Shown one piece after another: positions 23,579 through 32,022 of a stretch of 41,634 nt of DNA. A program made the position numbers and the translations under genes. Under the pieces are notes generated by a model. That model ran no database searches, had not been told where the DNA came from, and saw only the letters and a list, made by a program, of their open reading frames with translations. Source of the stretch: an uncultured Bacteroidales bacterium (lineage in GTDB: Bacteria > Bacteroidota > Bacteroidia > Bacteroidales > UBA932); assembly GCA_949296645.1 (NCBI GenBank), contig CASFPH010000017.1, positions 1 to 41,634 of the forward strand. The letters are read 5' to 3'. How positions within the stretch are numbered: position 1 is the first letter of the stretch; every line of letters starts with the position of its first letter.

Positions 23579-24943
23579 ATGAAGAAGATATTTGTCTTGT
23601 TTTTTTGTTTTCTGATGGTTTCCGGCTTCGGCCGGAAGCCTGATGCATATATCTTGAAAGGCGTTATAAATAACTGCAAGTCTCCCGAAATTCTGATAAA
23701 GGCCGGTTCAGGTTCTCTAAGTGATGCAGATACAGTCAAATTGGCGGCGGATGGCAGTTTTACGTACAGCAAACCTCTTGATGAAGCATCTTTCGGTTTT
23801 GTCTATGTGCCGGACTGTGCATTCTTCCATCTTATATGCGTAGGAGGGACGGAGTCATATCTGGATGCAGATATCAGTAATCCGGGAGAATACACCATTA
23901 CTGGAGATCTGGACAAAGAATATGAATTCTACAAAAAATACTCCGGGGCGTTCAACGAAGAAGAAATGGAAGGTGATGACTCAGGTGAAGTAGATGAAGA
24001 GACCGGAGAAGAGGAAGCCCGCCCCGCAAGAGTATATTCTACCTTTAAGGAAAAGTATGATGCATTTTGTGCCAGAAGGGATTCTCAGTTCACCATTCTT
24101 GAGACACTGAAATACCGGGATTATGTGGAACTGCAGAAGAAGGAAATAGAGAAAAATATGGAAAGCAGGTTTCTGAGTTATTATAAAATACTCCAGCATA
24201 ATGGAGTCCGCCTTGATTCAGATGCGGATTATAATGCCTATATGGAACAGCTTGACTTGGATTCTGTTTCCGATGCGGTTACATATCTGCATTGGAAGGA
24301 GATTTGCATGAATGGGGAAGACAGCCTATCATTTCCTAATATGCTGAAAACTGCTGGAGTGAAGATTACGGATCCGGACTTGCTGGAAGATGTTGCGATG
24401 GATATTCTTACATCTTATTTCATTGCACCTGATACAGAAATAGATGATGTTTACAATGAAGCTTCTGCGTTGATTCAGGACTGTGACAAGATGAAATGGA
24501 TTACGGATACATATAATGCAAAAAAGAAGACTGTGCCGGGTTCTCCTGCAATAGAGTGTGTCCTGGAGAGTCCGGAAGGTGAAACAATCAGTTTCTCCGA
24601 TCTCTATGGCAAGGTGCTCTATATAGATGTATGGGCTACATGGTGCGGTCCATGCTGTGCTGAAATCCCGTATGTGGAGAAGCTTGTCGAACATTTTAAG
24701 AATGACGACAGAATACGTTTTGTGAGTATCTCGATAGATACAGATAAAAAGGCATGGCTTGACAAACTGTCAAAAGACAAGCCTCAGTGGGCACAGTTTC
24801 TTAATACGGAGTTTACCGATATGTATGGCATAACCGGGATACCTTGTTTCATAATGATAGACAGGGATGGTAAAATCATCACGACCAATGCTCCGAGACC
24901 TTCGGATCCGGGACTTTTTGAATTTGTAGAAAACAATTTGTAA
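23579..24943 (+). CDS. TlpA-like thioredoxin-fold protein with acidic insert (third copy)
   Basis: This 454-residue exported protein is a paralogue of the second copy and starts 17 nt after it. The N-terminus (MKKIFVLFFCFLMVSGFG) is a signal peptide but has no proper lipobox cysteine, so it is probably soluble in the periplasm, unlike its two neighbours. The N-terminal beta domain (25-112) matches that of copy two. An acidic insert at about 126-147 (NEEEMEGDDSGEVDEETG) is absent from copy two. The thioredoxin fold has WATWCGPCC (Cys356, Cys359, Cys360) and a cis-Pro loop with a Cys (GITGIPCFIMID). It is the last gene of the six-gene operon; no clear terminator follows. Confidence 0.83.
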   Translation: MKKIFVLFFCFLMVSGFGRKPDAYILKGVINNCKSPEILIKAGSGSLSDADTVKLAADGSFTYSKPLDEASFGFVYVPDCAFFHLICVGGTESYLDADISNPGEYTITGDLDKEYEFYKKYSGAFNEEEMEGDDSGEVDEETGEEEARPARVYSTFKEKYDAFCARRDSQFTILETLKYRDYVELQKKEIEKNMESRFLSYYKILQHNGVRLDSDADYNAYMEQLDLDSVSDAVTYLHWKEICMNGEDSLSFPNMLKTAGVKITDPDLLEDVAMDILTSYFIAPDTEIDDVYNEASALIQDCDKMKWITDTYNAKKKTVPGSPAIECVLESPEGETISFSDLYGKVLYIDVWATWCGPCCAEIPYVEKLVEHFKNDDRIRFVSISIDTDKKAWLDKLSKDKPQWAQFLNTEFTDMYGITGIPCFIMIDRDGKIITTNAPRPSDPGLFEFVENNL

Positions 24944-25041
24944 AAGACGGTTATTGTACACTTAATTATAATGTAATGGCTCTTTAATAGCGTGGTAATT
25001 ATAATTCACTCTCTTTGTATCCTGATAAATGAGTTTTTGTT

Positions 25042-25878
25042 ATGGATTCAAAATTTTTTGCGGATTGTAATTCCACGTGCGGGGACAGGTCTTTTTACAG
25101 AACTGTTGTCATTTCGGACCTGCATCTGGGGTCCTCCCATTCGAAGGTAAAGGAGCTGGGCGATTTTTTAAGTACTGTGGATTGTGGAAGACTGATTCTG
25201 AACGGCGACATAATTGACGGATGGCAGTTGCAGAAATCGGGAGTGAAACATTGGAACCGTGAATATTCGAGATTTTTCAGAATCATCATGAAGATGATGG
25301 AGAATCATTCGACGGAGGTCGTTTACGTGAGGGGTAATCATGATGATTTCATGGAACAGATGGTGCCTTTTTCTTTCCTGAATATAAGGATTGTAAGGGA
25401 TTATCTGATTGATTCCGGAGGAAAAAGGTATTTCGTGACACATGGAGACCTTTTCGACAACGTGACAACTAACATGAAATGGCTGGCGAAGCTGGGAGAC
25501 TGGGGGTATACGATGCTTCTTTGGATTAACGGCTTGTACAACAGGTACCGTAAGAGCAGGGGGCTCGGGTATTTTTCATTGTCACAGGCGGTGAAGCATA
25601 AGGTGAAGCAGGCTGTATCCTATATATCCGATTTTGAAAACGTGCTGGCCGATTTTGCCGTTTCCAGAAAATGCGACGGCGTGATATGCGGCCATATACA
25701 TCATTCTGAAAACAGAATGATAAACGGAATACATTATCTAAATTCCGGGGATTGGGTGGAGAGCCTTTCCGCTCTTGTAGAGAGCAGTGACGGGAAATGG
25801 GATGTTTACCGTTTTTATGACCACAGACTGTTATCTATGCCTGTCCTGAACAGTCCGTCATTTAATGAGGCTGCCTGA
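25042..25878 (+). CDS. LpxH-like metallophosphoesterase (UDP-2,3-diacylglucosamine diphosphatase family)
   Basis: This 278-residue calcineurin-type phosphoesterase carries the whole set of metal-binding motifs: SDLHLGSSH near the N-terminus, LNGDIIDGW, RGNHDDF, THGDLFD and CGHIHHSE. LpxH-type enzymes cleave UDP-2,3-diacylglucosamine to lipid X in lipid A synthesis. The sequence belongs to that subgroup by motif order and length, but a related phosphoesterase role cannot be excluded. It forms a two-gene unit with the glycosyltransferase. Its stop codon overlaps the proposed start of that gene by one base (TGACG), which suggests translational coupling and a joint role in envelope glycolipid synthesis. 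Confidence 0.8.
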   Translation: MDSKFFADCNSTCGDRSFYRTVVISDLHLGSSHSKVKELGDFLSTVDCGRLILNGDIIDGWQLQKSGVKHWNREYSRFFRIIMKMMENHSTEVVYVRGNHDDFMEQMVPFSFLNIRIVRDYLIDSGGKRYFVTHGDLFDNVTTNMKWLAKLGDWGYTMLLWINGLYNRYRKSRGLGYFSLSQAVKHKVKQAVSYISDFENVLADFAVSRKCDGVICGHIHHSENRMINGIHYLNSGDWVESLSALVESSDGKWDVYRFYDHRLLSMPVLNSPSFNEAA

Positions 25879-26972
25879 CGAAAGCGGTATTTATAGTTCA
25901 GGGTGAGGGCAGGGGGCATATGACGCAGGCCATAGCCATGGAGCGTATGTTCAGGCGCAGAGGTCATGAGGTCGCTGCAATTCTGCTTGGTAAAAGCAGC
26001 GGGCGTAATGTTCCTGAATTCTTTTTAAGACAGACTACAGCGAAGGTTTTGCCTTTCGATTCTCCGGAGTTTTCGCATGGGGGTGCTGACAGGCGTCCTG
26101 GTATATTGAAAAGCATTCTGCACAATATTCCAATGACAGGAAAGTATTTAAGGAGTATTGTCATGATCAGGCGTATTCTGGATGAACTTAGACCTGATGC
26201 GGTAATCAATTTTTATGAACCTCTTGCAGGGCTGGCATATCTTGTATATAGGTTCGATATTCCGCATGTATGTATCGGCCATCAGTATCTTTTCCTTCAT
26301 CGTGATTTTGAATTTCCTGAAACCGCTTCTTCAGTGTTAGGAGGATTAAAGTTCTTTACCCGTCTTACTTCGTGCCGTGCTTCCGTTCGTCTTGCACTTT
26401 CTTTCAGACCTGTGGCAGACGATTCCAGAGAGAAAATAAAAGTTGTGCCTCCTTTGCTTAGAAAGGAAATCCTTGATGCAGTGCCTTCGGACGGGGATTA
26501 TATTCTGGGATATATGGTAAACCCCGGATTTGTCGGGGATGTTCTGGAGTGGCACAGGCGTAATGCCGATGTGCCTCTCCGTTTTTTCAGGGACGGTGTT
26601 TCTTCTGCATGTGAGGAAGTCGATTCTTCTCTGTCGTATTTCAGGATAGATGACGCCGAATTCATAAGGCAGATGGCGGGTTGCAGGGCTTATGCTACGA
26701 CAGCTGGATTCGAATCAGTCTGTGAGGCCATGTACCTCGGCAAACCGGTACTTATGGTTCCCGCGTATGTCGAACAGGAATGTAATGCCTTTGATGCGGT
26801 AAAGACTGGAATGGGGGTGATTTCCGACAGATTCGATATTGAACTCCTCCGTAATTTCCGTCCTGCAGCGAACAGCGGCGTGTTTTCAGAATGGGTGGAT
26901 TCGTCTGAAAAAACTGTTCTTGATGCTATAGAGTCGTTTTGTGCAGCTTCATCAGCTTCCACAGCTTCCTGA
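25878..26972 (+). CDS. Glycosyltransferase with non-ATG start
   Basis: This is a GT-B-like glycosyltransferase, 364 residues if it starts at 25878. The reading frame before the first ATG (25920) is open back to a stop at 25866 and encodes KAVFIVQGEGRGH directly ahead of MTQAIAMERMF. That glycine-rich stretch is the conserved N-terminal strand and loop of this family, so the protein must begin upstream of 25920. The only candidates are ACG at 25878 (TGACG overlap with the previous stop) or CTG at 25875. The C-terminal half has the donor-site-like ATTAGFESVCEAMYLGKP followed by MVPAYVEQECNA. The C-terminus ends in an Ala/Ser-rich tail encoded by three 9-bp repeats. The substrate is unknown. The locus suggests lipid or envelope glycan synthesis. 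Confidence 0.75.
   Translation, partial: TKAVFIVQGEGRGHMTQAIAMERMFRRRGHEVAAILLGKSSGRNVPEFFLRQTTAKVLPFDSPEFSHGGADRRPGILKSILHNIPMTGKYLRSIVMIRRILDELRPDAVINFYEPLAGLAYLVYRFDIPHVCIGHQYLFLHRDFEFPETASSVLGGLKFFTRLTSCRASVRLALSFRPVADDSREKIKVVPPLLRKEILDAVPSDGDYILGYMVNPGFVGDVLEWHRRNADVPLRFFRDGVSSACEEVDSSLSYFRIDDAEFIRQMAGCRAYATTAGFESVCEAMYLGKPVLMVPAYVEQECNAFDAVKTGMGVISDRFDIELLRNFRPAANSGVFSEWVDSSEKTVLDAIESFCAASSASTAS
26944..26970. repeat. Three 9-bp repeats at the glycosyltransferase 3' end
   Basis: CAGCTTCAT, CAGCTTCCA and CAGCTTCCT follow one another at 26944-26970 and encode the Ala/Ser/Thr-rich C-terminal residues up to the stop. They lie just before the second 246-bp repeat array, as the 18-bp minisatellite does at the first array. 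Confidence 0.75.
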
Positions 26973-27034
26973 ATATGCCCGGGCGATATCCCGGCGCTTC
27001 TAGTGCGCTTTCCCGGCGCTTTTCGACGGTTTTC

Positions 27035-27757
27035 GGGCGAGTGTGCAGGCTGTGTTTTTATATATTGCTGAAAATCAACAAAGTACCTCGGAGTCGCCAA
27101 CAGACTCGCCCGCTACCGCGAAAGAAAAATTGAACCAATCCCTGCCAGAGGGCACTCTGAGGCATGTTGCGTTTCCGGGGCCAAATCGAGTGTGTAATCG
27201 GCGTTGTACTGAACTATCTGAAAATGAACTAATTGACGCGGAGGGCTCTTACGGACTCGCCTGGATTTCGGGTGTTTTTCAGGCGAGTGTGCAAGTCTTG
27301 TTTTTATAAGTTACTGAAAGTCAGTGGAGTACCTCAAAGCCGCGAGCAGACTTGACCGCGCCCGAGAAAGAAAAATACACCTAATCCCCGCCAGAGGGCA
27401 CTCTGTGGCATGTTGCGTTTCCGGGGCCAAATCGAGTGTGTAATCGGCGTCGTACAGAACTAATTGAAAATGAACTGATTGGCGCGGAGGGCTCTTACGG
27501 ACTCACCTCGAATTCGGGCGTTTTTCGGGCGAGTGTGCAGGCTGTGTTTTTATATATTGCTGAAAATCAACAAAGTACCTCGAATGCGCGAACAGACTCG
27601 CCAGCCGCCGCGAAAGAAAAATTGAACCAATCCTCGCCAGAGGGCACTCTGAGGCAGGTCACGTTTCCGGAGCCAAATCGAGTGTGTAATCGGCATCGTG
27701 CTGAACTATCTGAAAATGAGTAAATTGTCGCGGAGAGCTCTTACAGACTCACTGTGT
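27035..27757 (+). repeat. Second array of the 246-bp tandem repeat
   Basis: The landmark GCCAGAGGGCACTCTG recurs at 27144, 27390 and 27636, again exactly 246 bp apart. Cores of 77 bp lie at 27035-27111, 27281-27357 and 27527-27603. The array begins at the left arm of a core and stops partway through a spacer near 27757. It fills most of the 1008-bp gap between the convergent glycosyltransferase and fba genes; the rest holds short CCGGCGCTT repeats (26990-27020), a terminator and about 125 bp in which I see nothing. The units carry the same two sequence variants as the first array, in the same orientation. Confidence 0.9.
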
Positions 27758-27791
27758 AGGAATGATTGTCTGGGGCCTGATAAAAAAACAG

Positions 27792-27856
27792 TAAGAGGCT
27801 GTGTCATAGTTGCACACTAAAGTGAAGTGCAACAGATACAGCCTCTTAGTGTTTTT
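27792..27856. terminator. Strong bidirectional terminator between the repeat array and fba
   Basis: TAAGAGGCTGT (27792-27802) pairs perfectly over 11 bp with ACAGCCTCTTA (27838-27848). An inner stem GTTGCAC/GTGCAAC (27809-27815 with 27827-27833) extends the hairpin. T-runs flank both sides (GTTTTTT on plus, GTTTTTTT on minus). Confidence 0.85.
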
Positions 27857-27980
27857 TACAACGGTTACCTGAAGTATTTCAGGGGTTGTCCTGATCAGAA
27901 TCCTTTTAATGCAGAATCTTTCCTGATGTAGTAATCGCTTCTGTTTCGGGATATTTTCTTTGCACTGATCCGGTTGCTGT

Positions 27981-28943
27981 TCAGATCTTGTCGTTGCTGC
28001 CGAGTACGTTGAGGACTTTGTGTTTGTAAAGTTCCTTTAGTTTGTCTCTTGCAGGTCCGAGATATTTTCTAGGATCGAATTCTTCAGGTTTTTCCGCTAG
28101 GACTTTCCTTACTGCAGCGGTCATTGCCAGACGTCCGTCGCTGTCGATGTTGATCTTGCATACTGCCGATTTTGCAGCTTGTCTGAGTTGGTCTTCAGGA
28201 ATGCCTATCGAGTCTTTCAACTTTCCACCGTAATGGTTGATTTCAGCTACGATGTCCTGAGGAACGCTGGATGAACCGTGGAGTACAATAGGGAATCCAG
28301 GGATTCTTTTTTCGATTTCAGCAAGTATGTCGAGCCTGATTTCAGGTTTCTGTCCTGGTTTGAATTTGTATGCTCCGTGCGATGTACCGATTGAAATCGC
28401 GAGAGAGTCTACTCCTGTTTTTGTAACGAAGTCTTCCACTTCTTCAGGGCGTGTATAAGTGTGGTGTTCTGCAGATACTTCATCTTCTACTCCCGCGAGG
28501 ACTCCGAGTTCTCCTTCTACTGTTACATCGAACTGGTGTGCGTATTCAACTACTTTTTTTGTAAGGGCGACGTTTTCATCGTAAGGAAGATGCGAACCGT
28601 CTATCATTACTGAAGAAAAACCGTATTCAATGCATGATTTGCAGAGTTCGAATGAGTCACCGTGGTCAAGATGGAGTACAATCGGAATATTGCAGCCGAG
28701 TTCTTTTGCATATTCAACGGCTCCTTGTGCCATATATCTCAAAAGTGTCTGGTTGGCATATTTCCTTGCTCCGCTTGAAACCTGGAGAATTACAGGTGAT
28801 TTCGTTTCAACACATGCAGATACGATGGCCTGCAGCTGTTCCATGTTGTTGAAGTTGAAGGCAGGAATCGCATATCCTCCTTTTACGGCCTTGGCAAACA
28901 GTTCTCTGGAGTTTACCAGCCCTAAATCTTTGTAAGATACCAT
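27981..28943 (-). CDS. fba: Class II fructose-bisphosphate aldolase
   Basis: This 320-residue zinc enzyme of glycolysis and gluconeogenesis splits fructose-1,6-bisphosphate to glyceraldehyde-3-phosphate and dihydroxyacetone phosphate. Zinc-ligand region HLDHGDS (His91 to His94) is present. Also present are VEGELGVLAGVEDEVSAEH, the phosphate-binding IGTSHGAYK and LHGSSSVP, and KINIDSDGRLAMTAAVRK near the C-terminus. The length fits the family. It is monocistronic and diverges from gmk; the two promoters overlap. The related tagatose-bisphosphate aldolase cannot be ruled out, but the single-copy housekeeping context favours Fba. Confidence 0.93.
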   Translation of the reverse strand: MVSYKDLGLVNSRELFAKAVKGGYAIPAFNFNNMEQLQAIVSACVETKSPVILQVSSGARKYANQTLLRYMAQGAVEYAKELGCNIPIVLHLDHGDSFELCKSCIEYGFSSVMIDGSHLPYDENVALTKKVVEYAHQFDVTVEGELGVLAGVEDEVSAEHHTYTRPEEVEDFVTKTGVDSLAISIGTSHGAYKFKPGQKPEIRLDILAEIEKRIPGFPIVLHGSSSVPQDIVAEINHYGGKLKDSIGIPEDQLRQAAKSAVCKINIDSDGRLAMTAAVRKVLAEKPEEFDPRKYLGPARDKLKELYKHKVLNVLGSNDKI

Positions 28944-29018
28944 ATTGAATTAATATTGTGATTAATATTATTAATTAATACTGTTAAGTGTAGCCAGAAT
29001 AACTGATTCTTAGATAGA

Positions 29019-29047
29019 CAAAGTTAAGATATAATATCTTATTTTTG
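29019..29047. promoter_or_regulatory. Closely spaced divergent promoters of fba and gmk
   Basis: On the minus strand TAACTTTG (29026-29019) is a perfect -7 element for fba. On the plus strand TATTTTTG (29040-29047) is a perfect -7 element for gmk, about 16 bp before its ATG. Their -33 regions must overlap, so the two start sites probably compete for polymerase. Confidence 0.6.
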
Positions 29048-29063
29048 TACAAAATTTATTGAA

Positions 29064-29654
29064 ATGAACCAAGTTGTTATTTTTTCGGCTCCTTCCGGAG
29101 CTGGCAAGAGTACTATAGTCAATCATCTTCTTGAAAAGTACGATTTTCTGGAATTCTCGATTTCTGCGACTTCCAGAAAACCAAGAGGTATGGAAAGAAA
29201 CGGTGTGGAGTATTATTTTTTTACTGCTGAAGAGTTCGAGGCCAAGATTGCGGCAGGTGATTTTGTGGAATACGAGGAGGTCTACAAGGGGTCTTATTAT
29301 GGTACACTGAAGTCGGAAGTCGAGAGAATATGGGCAAAGGGTCATATAATAGTTTTCGATATAGATGTGAAAGGCGGCATAAATGTCAAGAGTCTTTTCG
29401 GGGATCAGGCCACATCAATTTTCATAATGCCTCCTGGTCTGGATGTACTGAGAGAGCGTCTTGTAGGTCGCGGAACTGATTCTCCGGAAGCTATTGAAAA
29501 GCGTCTTGCGAAGGCTGAAGAGGAAATTGCCTACAGGGACAGATTCGACCATGTAATAGTGAATGACCGTCTGGAAAACAGTTTTGCAGAGGCTGAAGCA
29601 ATAATAGAATCGATAGCAGGATATTCGTCAAAGCATTCAGGAACAGAATTATGA
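29064..29654 (+). CDS. gmk: Guanylate kinase
   Basis: This 196-residue enzyme phosphorylates GMP to GDP. The P-loop is SAPSGAGKST (residues 8-17). The GMP-binding region is present as FSISATSRKPRGMERNGVEYYF, followed by FVEYEEVYKGSYYGTLKSEV and the lid residues RLVGRGTDSPE. It is of normal length. The stop codon overlaps the ATG of nadD by 4 bp (ATGA), so the two genes are translationally coupled, a pairing familiar from Bacteroidota genomes. Confidence 0.95.
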   Translation: MNQVVIFSAPSGAGKSTIVNHLLEKYDFLEFSISATSRKPRGMERNGVEYYFFTAEEFEAKIAAGDFVEYEEVYKGSYYGTLKSEVERIWAKGHIIVFDIDVKGGINVKSLFGDQATSIFIMPPGLDVLRERLVGRGTDSPEAIEKRLAKAEEEIAYRDRFDHVIVNDRLENSFAEAEAIIESIAGYSSKHSGTEL

Positions 29655-30211
29655 TAAAGGCTCTGTATTTCGGATCTTTCAATCCGCTTCATATAGGACA
29701 TATGGCTATTGCAAATTATGTTCTTGAGTTTGCGGGAGCCGACCGTCTTGTGTTTGTAGTAACTCCTGCCAGTCGTTTCAAGGCCGGAGATACGGAACTT
29801 CTGGAAGCGAATGCTACGGAAAGACTTGTGGCTCTGAAAAGTGCGGTTTGCGGTTCGGGACTTGATATTGAAGTTTCGGATATTGAGTTTTCCATGCCTT
29901 CCCCTTATTATACGGTCAATACCGTAGAGGAATTCGTAAAAAGGGAACCTGATACGGAATTCGTGATTGTTATGGGGGCTGACAATCTGTCGCTTTTTAA
30001 TAAATGGTACAGATATGAAGATATAATGTCCATGGCAGGAATATGGGTGTACCCGCGACTTGGATACGATCTTCATACTATTTCTGAAAGATACGGGGAT
30101 GTTGTCAGAATCCTTGATGCTCCTATTATAGAGGTTTCTTCAACCATGATAAGGGAAGCTGAAGCTGCCGGCAGGAACATGTCGGCTTTCAGATATCGGG
30201 GTAATCACTGA
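29651..30211 (+). CDS. nadD: Nicotinate-nucleotide adenylyltransferase
   Basis: This 186-residue nucleotidyltransferase makes deamido-NAD from nicotinate mononucleotide and ATP. It has the HxGH-type signature FGSFNPLHIGHMAIANYV at residues 7-24. The middle contains the family segment EFVIVMGADNLSLFNKWY, and the C-terminal signature is VSSTMIREA. The length is normal for NadD. It overlaps gmk by 4 bp and faces rluA convergently across 37 nt. Confidence 0.94.
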   Translation: MIKALYFGSFNPLHIGHMAIANYVLEFAGADRLVFVVTPASRFKAGDTELLEANATERLVALKSAVCGSGLDIEVSDIEFSMPSPYYTVNTVEEFVKREPDTEFVIVMGADNLSLFNKWYRYEDIMSMAGIWVYPRLGYDLHTISERYGDVVRILDAPIIEVSSTMIREAEAAGRNMSAFRYRGNH

Positions 30212-30248
30212 TAGAATCAGACAGAAGCTGAATTCTGAGGTTCCGTAA

Positions 30249-30980
30249 TTACATGTCGTCAATGATTCCATAGGGCCAGCTTTCAGGAAGGGCCTTTATC
30301 GCCATACGTTCCTTTTTTACCGGATGGGTGAATGTTATTTCTCCGGCGTGAAGCGATATGCCTCCGTCCCTGTTCGATCGCGGTGCTCCGTATTTCAGGT
30401 CACCCTTTATGGGACATCCTATGGCAGACATCTGACATCTGATCTGGTGGTGTCTTCCTGTCAGAAGTCTGATTAGTACCAGGTGGTATTTTTCAGTACT
30501 TTTTATGAATTTGTATATAAGGCGTGCTTCTTTTGTGTCTGGGTGCGGTTCCTTGTAAGCATATGATCTGTTTTGTTTTTCGTTGCGTCCTATATAGTGT
30601 TTGAGTTCGCATTCGTCAGGTACAGGTCTGGCGCATAGCAGTGCCCAGTATATTTTCCTGACTTCTCCGTCTCTGAATGCCTTGTTGAGTCTTTCCAGTG
30701 CTTTTGATGTTTTGGCGAAAATACATATTCCGCTTACAGGTCTGTCCAGTCTGTGTGTGACACCTAAAAATACCCGTCCCGGCTTTGCATCGCGTTCCGC
30801 AATGAAGCATTTGATCGTTTCGCTCAGAGGTTCATCTCCGGTTTTATCTCCCTGGACTATTTCTCCTGATCTTTTGTTGAATATCAGTATATGATTATCC
30901 TCATACAGTATTCTTGAAGCGATATCCTTGAATTCCGCCTCATTTATTTTCCTGTAAGCATTTCCGGTTCCCTCTTTCAT
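30249..30980 (-). CDS. RluA-family RNA pseudouridine synthase
   Basis: This 243-residue protein isomerises uridine to pseudouridine in RNA. It carries the RluA signature GVTHRLDRPVSGICIFAK with catalytic Asp79, then KIYWALL, the RHHQIRCQMSAIGCPIKGD motif and a C-terminal LHAGEITFTHPV. No S4 RNA-binding domain is present at the N-terminus, so it is a single-domain member, and whether it acts on rRNA or tRNA cannot be told. It lies 16 nt downstream of panB and is probably cotranscribed with it. Confidence 0.9.
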   Translation of the reverse strand: MKEGTGNAYRKINEAEFKDIASRILYEDNHILIFNKRSGEIVQGDKTGDEPLSETIKCFIAERDAKPGRVFLGVTHRLDRPVSGICIFAKTSKALERLNKAFRDGEVRKIYWALLCARPVPDECELKHYIGRNEKQNRSYAYKEPHPDTKEARLIYKFIKSTEKYHLVLIRLLTGRHHQIRCQMSAIGCPIKGDLKYGAPRSNRDGGISLHAGEITFTHPVKKERMAIKALPESWPYGIIDDM

Positions 30981-30996
30981 CTTACGGTATCCTGTA

Positions 30997-31812
30997 TCAG
31001 TATTGTTCGCTGTTATTCGGGAAGTCGCATTCCTTCACGTCCTTGACGTAGGATTTGAACGCTTTGAGCGATTCGTCATGCAGATTTGCATATCTTCTCA
31101 GGAATCTGGGCGAAAAATTGTTGTTGAGTCCCAACATGTCGTGCATGACAAGGACCTGTCCGTCCACATATCTGCCTGCGCCTATGCCTATGACAGGTAT
31201 TGACAGCATTTCGGCTACTTTTTTGCCGAGTGCAGCCGGAATCTTTTCGAGAACTATAGCAAAACACCCTGCCTTTTCAAGAGCGACTGCATCTTCAACG
31301 AGCTTGTCTGCTTCGGCCTGTTCCTTTGCACGTACAGCATAGGTGCCGAACTTATGTATTGACTGCGGAGTGAGTCCAAGATGTCCCATTACAGGAATTC
31401 CGGTCGACAGGATTCGTGTGATGGACTCCATAACTTCAGAACCTCCTTCAACCTTTACGGCATCTGCTTCCGATTCCTTCATTATCCGTATTGCGGAGAA
31501 TACGGCTTCCTTCGAGTTTCCCTGATATGTTCCGAAAGGCATATCCACCACTACAAGCGGGTTTTTTACTGCCCTCATGACACTTTGTGCATGATATATC
31601 ATCTGGTCGATTGTTATCGGAATAGTCGTTTCATGGCCTGCCATGACATTGGCTGCGCTGTCTCCGACCAGAATGATGTCGACGCCGGCTTCATCCACTA
31701 TTTTTGCAAAGGTGTAGTCATATGCCGTTATCATGGCGATCTTCTCACCTTTTTGTTTCATTTCCAGTAATCTGTGGGTTGTCATAACCCTTGCTTCACC
31801 TTGTACTGACAT
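30997..31812 (-). CDS. panB: 3-methyl-2-oxobutanoate hydroxymethyltransferase
   Basis: This 271-residue TIM-barrel enzyme makes ketopantoate from alpha-ketoisovalerate and methylene-tetrahydrofolate, the first committed step to pantothenate. Conserved segments are [17 protein letters not shown], the metal site [13 protein letters not shown] (Asp51), [21 protein letters not shown] and [21 protein letters not shown]. It is the first gene of a two-gene unit with the pseudouridine synthase. A likely alternative start is the Met at residue 10, but the longer form has the usual basic N-terminus. Confidence 0.94.
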   Translation of the reverse strand: MSVQGEARVMTTHRLLEMKQKGEKIAMITAYDYTFAKIVDEAGVDIILVGDSAANVMAGHETTIPITIDQMIYHAQSVMRAVKNPLVVVDMPFGTYQGNSKEAVFSAIRIMKESEADAVKVEGGSEVMESITRILSTGIPVMGHLGLTPQSIHKFGTYAVRAKEQAEADKLVEDAVALEKAGCFAIVLEKIPAALGKKVAEMLSIPVIGIGAGRYVDGQVLVMHDMLGLNNNFSPRFLRRYANLHDESLKAFKSYVKDVKECDFPNNSEQY

Positions 31813-31891
31813 GATTGAAATTTAGTTGTTTGTTCGATAAACGATGCAAAGCAATAAAATATTTATGACATAAACAATATATTCAATTTAC

Positions 31892-31904
31892 TGACAAAGT
31901 GTCA
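31892..31904. promoter_or_regulatory. Palindrome upstream of dnaK
   Basis: TGACAAAGTGTCA is a perfect 5-bp inverted repeat with a 3-nt centre, about 120 bp upstream of the dnaK ATG in the 210-bp gap between panB and dnaK. It may be a heat-shock operator, but I know no specific factor for it. No clear TAnnTTTG element was found here. Confidence 0.25.
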
Positions 31905-32022
31905 CCCGTCCGTCTTTGGCATAATAATCGTTATATGATATTGCAAATGCCGCTTCGGTGGATACCGGGAGACATTGGTAAATAAACTGAAAACAAAAAT
32001 AATAAAATAAAAAATAGGAATT

